From DATAEK01 sp036258055 (GTDB taxonomy: Bacteria > Acidobacteriota > Vicinamibacteria > Vicinamibacterales > 2-12-FULL-66-21): DNA of 64,000 bases. Position 1 is the stretch's first letter, and every line of letters starts with the position of its first letter. Below are positions 62,481 to 64,000 of this stretch, one piece after another. The position numbers and the translations under genes are program-made. The notes beneath the pieces are model-generated. The model was given only the letters and a program-made list of their open reading frames with translations. It searched no databases and was not told where the DNA came from. The stretch covers positions 42,370-106,369 of the forward strand of contig DATAEK010000129.1 in assembly GCA_036258055.1 (NCBI GenBank), read 5' to 3'.

Positions 62481-63644
62481 GTGCCGGACACCATCGACCA
62501 CGCTCAGCCGCTCACCGTCCTGGCCGAGGACGAAGCCATTTTCCGCGACAGCGTGCGCGAGTTCGCCAACGCCCGGATCAGGCCGCTCGTCCGCGAAATG
62601 GACGAACACGCCAAGATCCCGCGATCGCTTCTCGACGAGCTCTTCAGTCTCGGCGTCATGGGAATCGAGATTCCCGAGAGCTACGGAGGGGCCGGCGGAA
62701 CCTTCTTCCATTCGGTGATCGCGGTCGAAGAGCTGTCGCGCGTCGACCCATCCATTGGTGTCCTGGTGGACGTTCAAAACACGCTCGTCATCAACGCGCT
62801 GCTCCGCTGGGGTAACGACGACGTGAAACGCCGCTACCTACCCAAGCTGTCAACGAGTATCGTCGGCGCGTACGCGCTGTCGGAGGCGGGTTCGGGCAGC
62901 GACGCTTTCGCGCTCACCACACGCGCCCGGCAGGACGGCGATGGCTACGTCGTCAATGGCCGCAAGCTCTGGATCACGAACGGCAACGAAGCCGACCTTT
63001 TCATCGTGTTCGCGACGATCAATCCTGACGCGGGTTATCGCGGCATCACCGCGTTCCTGGTCGAGCGCGGGTTCCCGGGCTTCACCGTCGGCAAGAAGGA
63101 AGACAAGCTCGGGATCCGCGCGAGCAGCACCTGCGAACTGATTCTCGAGGAGTGCCGCGTCCCGGCGGTGAACCTTCTGGGTGAGGCTGGCAAGGGTTAC
63201 AAGACGGCCATCGAAACGCTCAACGAAGGACGGATCGGCATTGGCGCCCAGATGCTCGGCCTGGCGAAGGGCGCGCTCGAGCACACCATCGCCTACACGA
63301 AGGAGCGGAAGCAGTTCGGCAAGGCGATTGCGGAGTTCCAGGCGGTGCAGCATCAGATTGCGCGCGCGGCCGTCGATGTCGAAGCGGCCCGCCTCGCCGT
63401 CTACAACGCCGCGCGGTTGCGCGATGCCGGCCGTCCGTTCCTGACCGAGGCGGCAATCTGCAAGATTCTTTCGTCGGAGGTCGCCGAGCGAGTGTCGTCA
63501 CTCGCGGTCAATCTGTTCGGCGGCAACGGATTCGTGAAGGAATATCCGGTCGAGAAACTTTTCCGCGACGCGAAGATCGGACAGATCTACGAAGGCACGT
63601 CGAATCTGCAGCTCCAGACGATTGCCAAGCAAATCCTGGGCTGA
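62481..63644 (+). CDS. Acyl-CoA dehydrogenase (short/branched-chain type)
   Basis: This 387-residue flavoprotein has GAYALSEAGSGSDAFALTTRA, WITNGNEADLFIVFAT and the catalytic QIYEGTSNLQLQTIAKQILG (Glu of YEGT). It resembles short/branched-chain acyl-CoA dehydrogenases. The ORF extends far upstream through antisense of the VWFA gene. GTG at 62481 is chosen because AGGAGG (62465-62470) lies 10 bases upstream; an ATG at 62427 would add residues without similarity. With the acyl-CoA dehydrogenase at 20-21 kb, crotonase and MCM, it supports acyl-CoA oxidation. Confidence 0.92.
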   Translation: MPDTIDHAQPLTVLAEDEAIFRDSVREFANARIRPLVREMDEHAKIPRSLLDELFSLGVMGIEIPESYGGAGGTFFHSVIAVEELSRVDPSIGVLVDVQNTLVINALLRWGNDDVKRRYLPKLSTSIVGAYALSEAGSGSDAFALTTRARQDGDGYVVNGRKLWITNGNEADLFIVFATINPDAGYRGITAFLVERGFPGFTVGKKEDKLGIRASSTCELILEECRVPAVNLLGEAGKGYKTAIETLNEGRIGIGAQMLGLAKGALEHTIAYTKERKQFGKAIAEFQAVQHQIARAAVDVEAARLAVYNAARLRDAGRPFLTEAAICKILSSEVAERVSSLAVNLFGGNGFVKEYPVEKLFRDAKIGQIYEGTSNLQLQTIAKQILG

Positions 63645-63704
63645 CGGCCGGCTTCATCCGTGACCGACCGCAGCCCTTCCTGCTTTCTCTCGCGCGTGAA
63701 ACTG

Positions 63705-63962
63705 TCAGCGCTCCGAGCGCCTCGGCTCGTCGTCATCATCACCCGATACCGCTCGTTCCGCGCTGCGACGGCGCGAGTTCTCGTCCTCTAACGTGTCACC
63801 CACGTAGGTTCGCTCTCCGCCGGTCTCGATGCCCAGCACGTCCCCTGGCTGCGCCCGGCCTTCGAAGTGCGGGCTGACGTCATCACGCCCGACCGTGACG
63901 TCCGAGCGAGCCTGCGCGACGACCCGCTCGCGCTCGTATCGATCGCGCGCCGGGCTCGACAT
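63705..63962 (-). CDS. Small hydrophilic hypothetical protein
   Basis: This 85-residue ORF starts MSSPARDRYERERVVAQARS and is very rich in Arg, Asp and Glu, ending DDDDEPRRSER. It lacks hydrophobic segments and any recognisable domain. The central ERTYVGDTLEDENSRRR is plausible protein sequence, and no competing gene lies here. It may be a real small gene, but evidence is limited to the ORF. Confidence 0.35.
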   Translation of the reverse strand: MSSPARDRYERERVVAQARSDVTVGRDDVSPHFEGRAQPGDVLGIETGGERTYVGDTLEDENSRRRSAERAVSGDDDDEPRRSER

Positions 63963-64000
63963 CGGTTCGAATGCACTGGCCGCGACAGCCCGCAGCCGGT

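Overview
The window is a high-GC bacterial chromosomal segment. Gene content points to Acidobacteriota, probably a Vicinamibacteria-like lineage. The supporting signs are a Skp/BamA/Lnt/LolCD Gram-negative envelope set, a VWFA-related protein of the type abundant in Acidobacteria, DUF6677 and FecR/DUF6600 proteins, and a dnaK-dnaJ-hspR operon. The taxonomic call is inference; there is no rRNA or tRNA gene here that I could recognise. Coding density is about 95%, and the genes are mostly housekeeping.

Layout. 0.2-6.5 kb (minus): clpC, bamA, skp. 6.9-10 kb: a type-2 acyl-CoA dehydrogenase-like gene, ridA and a DUF885 peptidase-like gene. 10-15.2 kb (minus): crotonase, ribH, nusB, lysS and a LolC/LolD lipoprotein transporter. 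15.3-16.8 kb (minus): four small membrane proteins, including a 57-residue one. 16.9-21.2 kb (minus): acyl-CoA dehydrogenase, meaB, methylmalonyl-CoA epimerase, mtnP and a PfkB kinase. 21.3-24.6 kb: a small beta-barrel protein, a secreted hypothetical, hemW and a DnaC-like ATPase. 24.8-29.2 kb (minus): dnaK, dnaJ, hspR and a sigma-70 factor. 29.4-33.9 kb (plus): FecR/DUF6600 protein and PBP1A. 33.9-34.8 kb: a repeat-bounded element carrying a four-helix-bundle (S23-type) gene. 34.8-42.6 kb (minus): a hypothetical protein, a TPR protein, nfeD, slipin, SPOR protein, lnt and prfB (with a programmed +1 frameshift). 42.7-46.1 kb (plus): mobA, argS and a class I amidotransferase. 46.2-55.5 kb (minus): methylmalonyl-CoA mutase large and B12 subunits, a response regulator, valS, nadC, birA, a conserved hypothetical and an RlmD-like methyltransferase. 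55.7-63.6 kb: a collagen-like protein, two convergent glutamate dehydrogenases, a VWFA protein and a third acyl-CoA dehydrogenase.

Methylmalonyl-CoA metabolism is complete but split: mutase subunits at 53.4-55.5 kb, and epimerase, MeaB chaperone and an acyl-CoA dehydrogenase at 18.7-21.2 kb. This would link odd-chain or branched-chain acyl-CoA breakdown to succinyl-CoA.

The most unusual signal is a set of 7-nt-period repeat arrays arranged as inverted pairs. They sit at gene ends, mostly between convergent genes, and the repeat itself supplies or abuts the stop codon of the neighbours. Three unrelated heptamers occur: GGTTCTA-type (positions 12-183, with remnants elsewhere), AAATGGC-type (8045-8176 and 58416-58503, sharing a common end sequence of about 37 bp) and GAGGATT-type (33897-34795). 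The last has about 74-bp terminal inverted repeats (about 93% identical) and encloses a single gene for an S23/Avd-like four-helix-bundle protein. It looks like a compact mobile or templated element, and the AAATGGC copies look like gene-less relatives.
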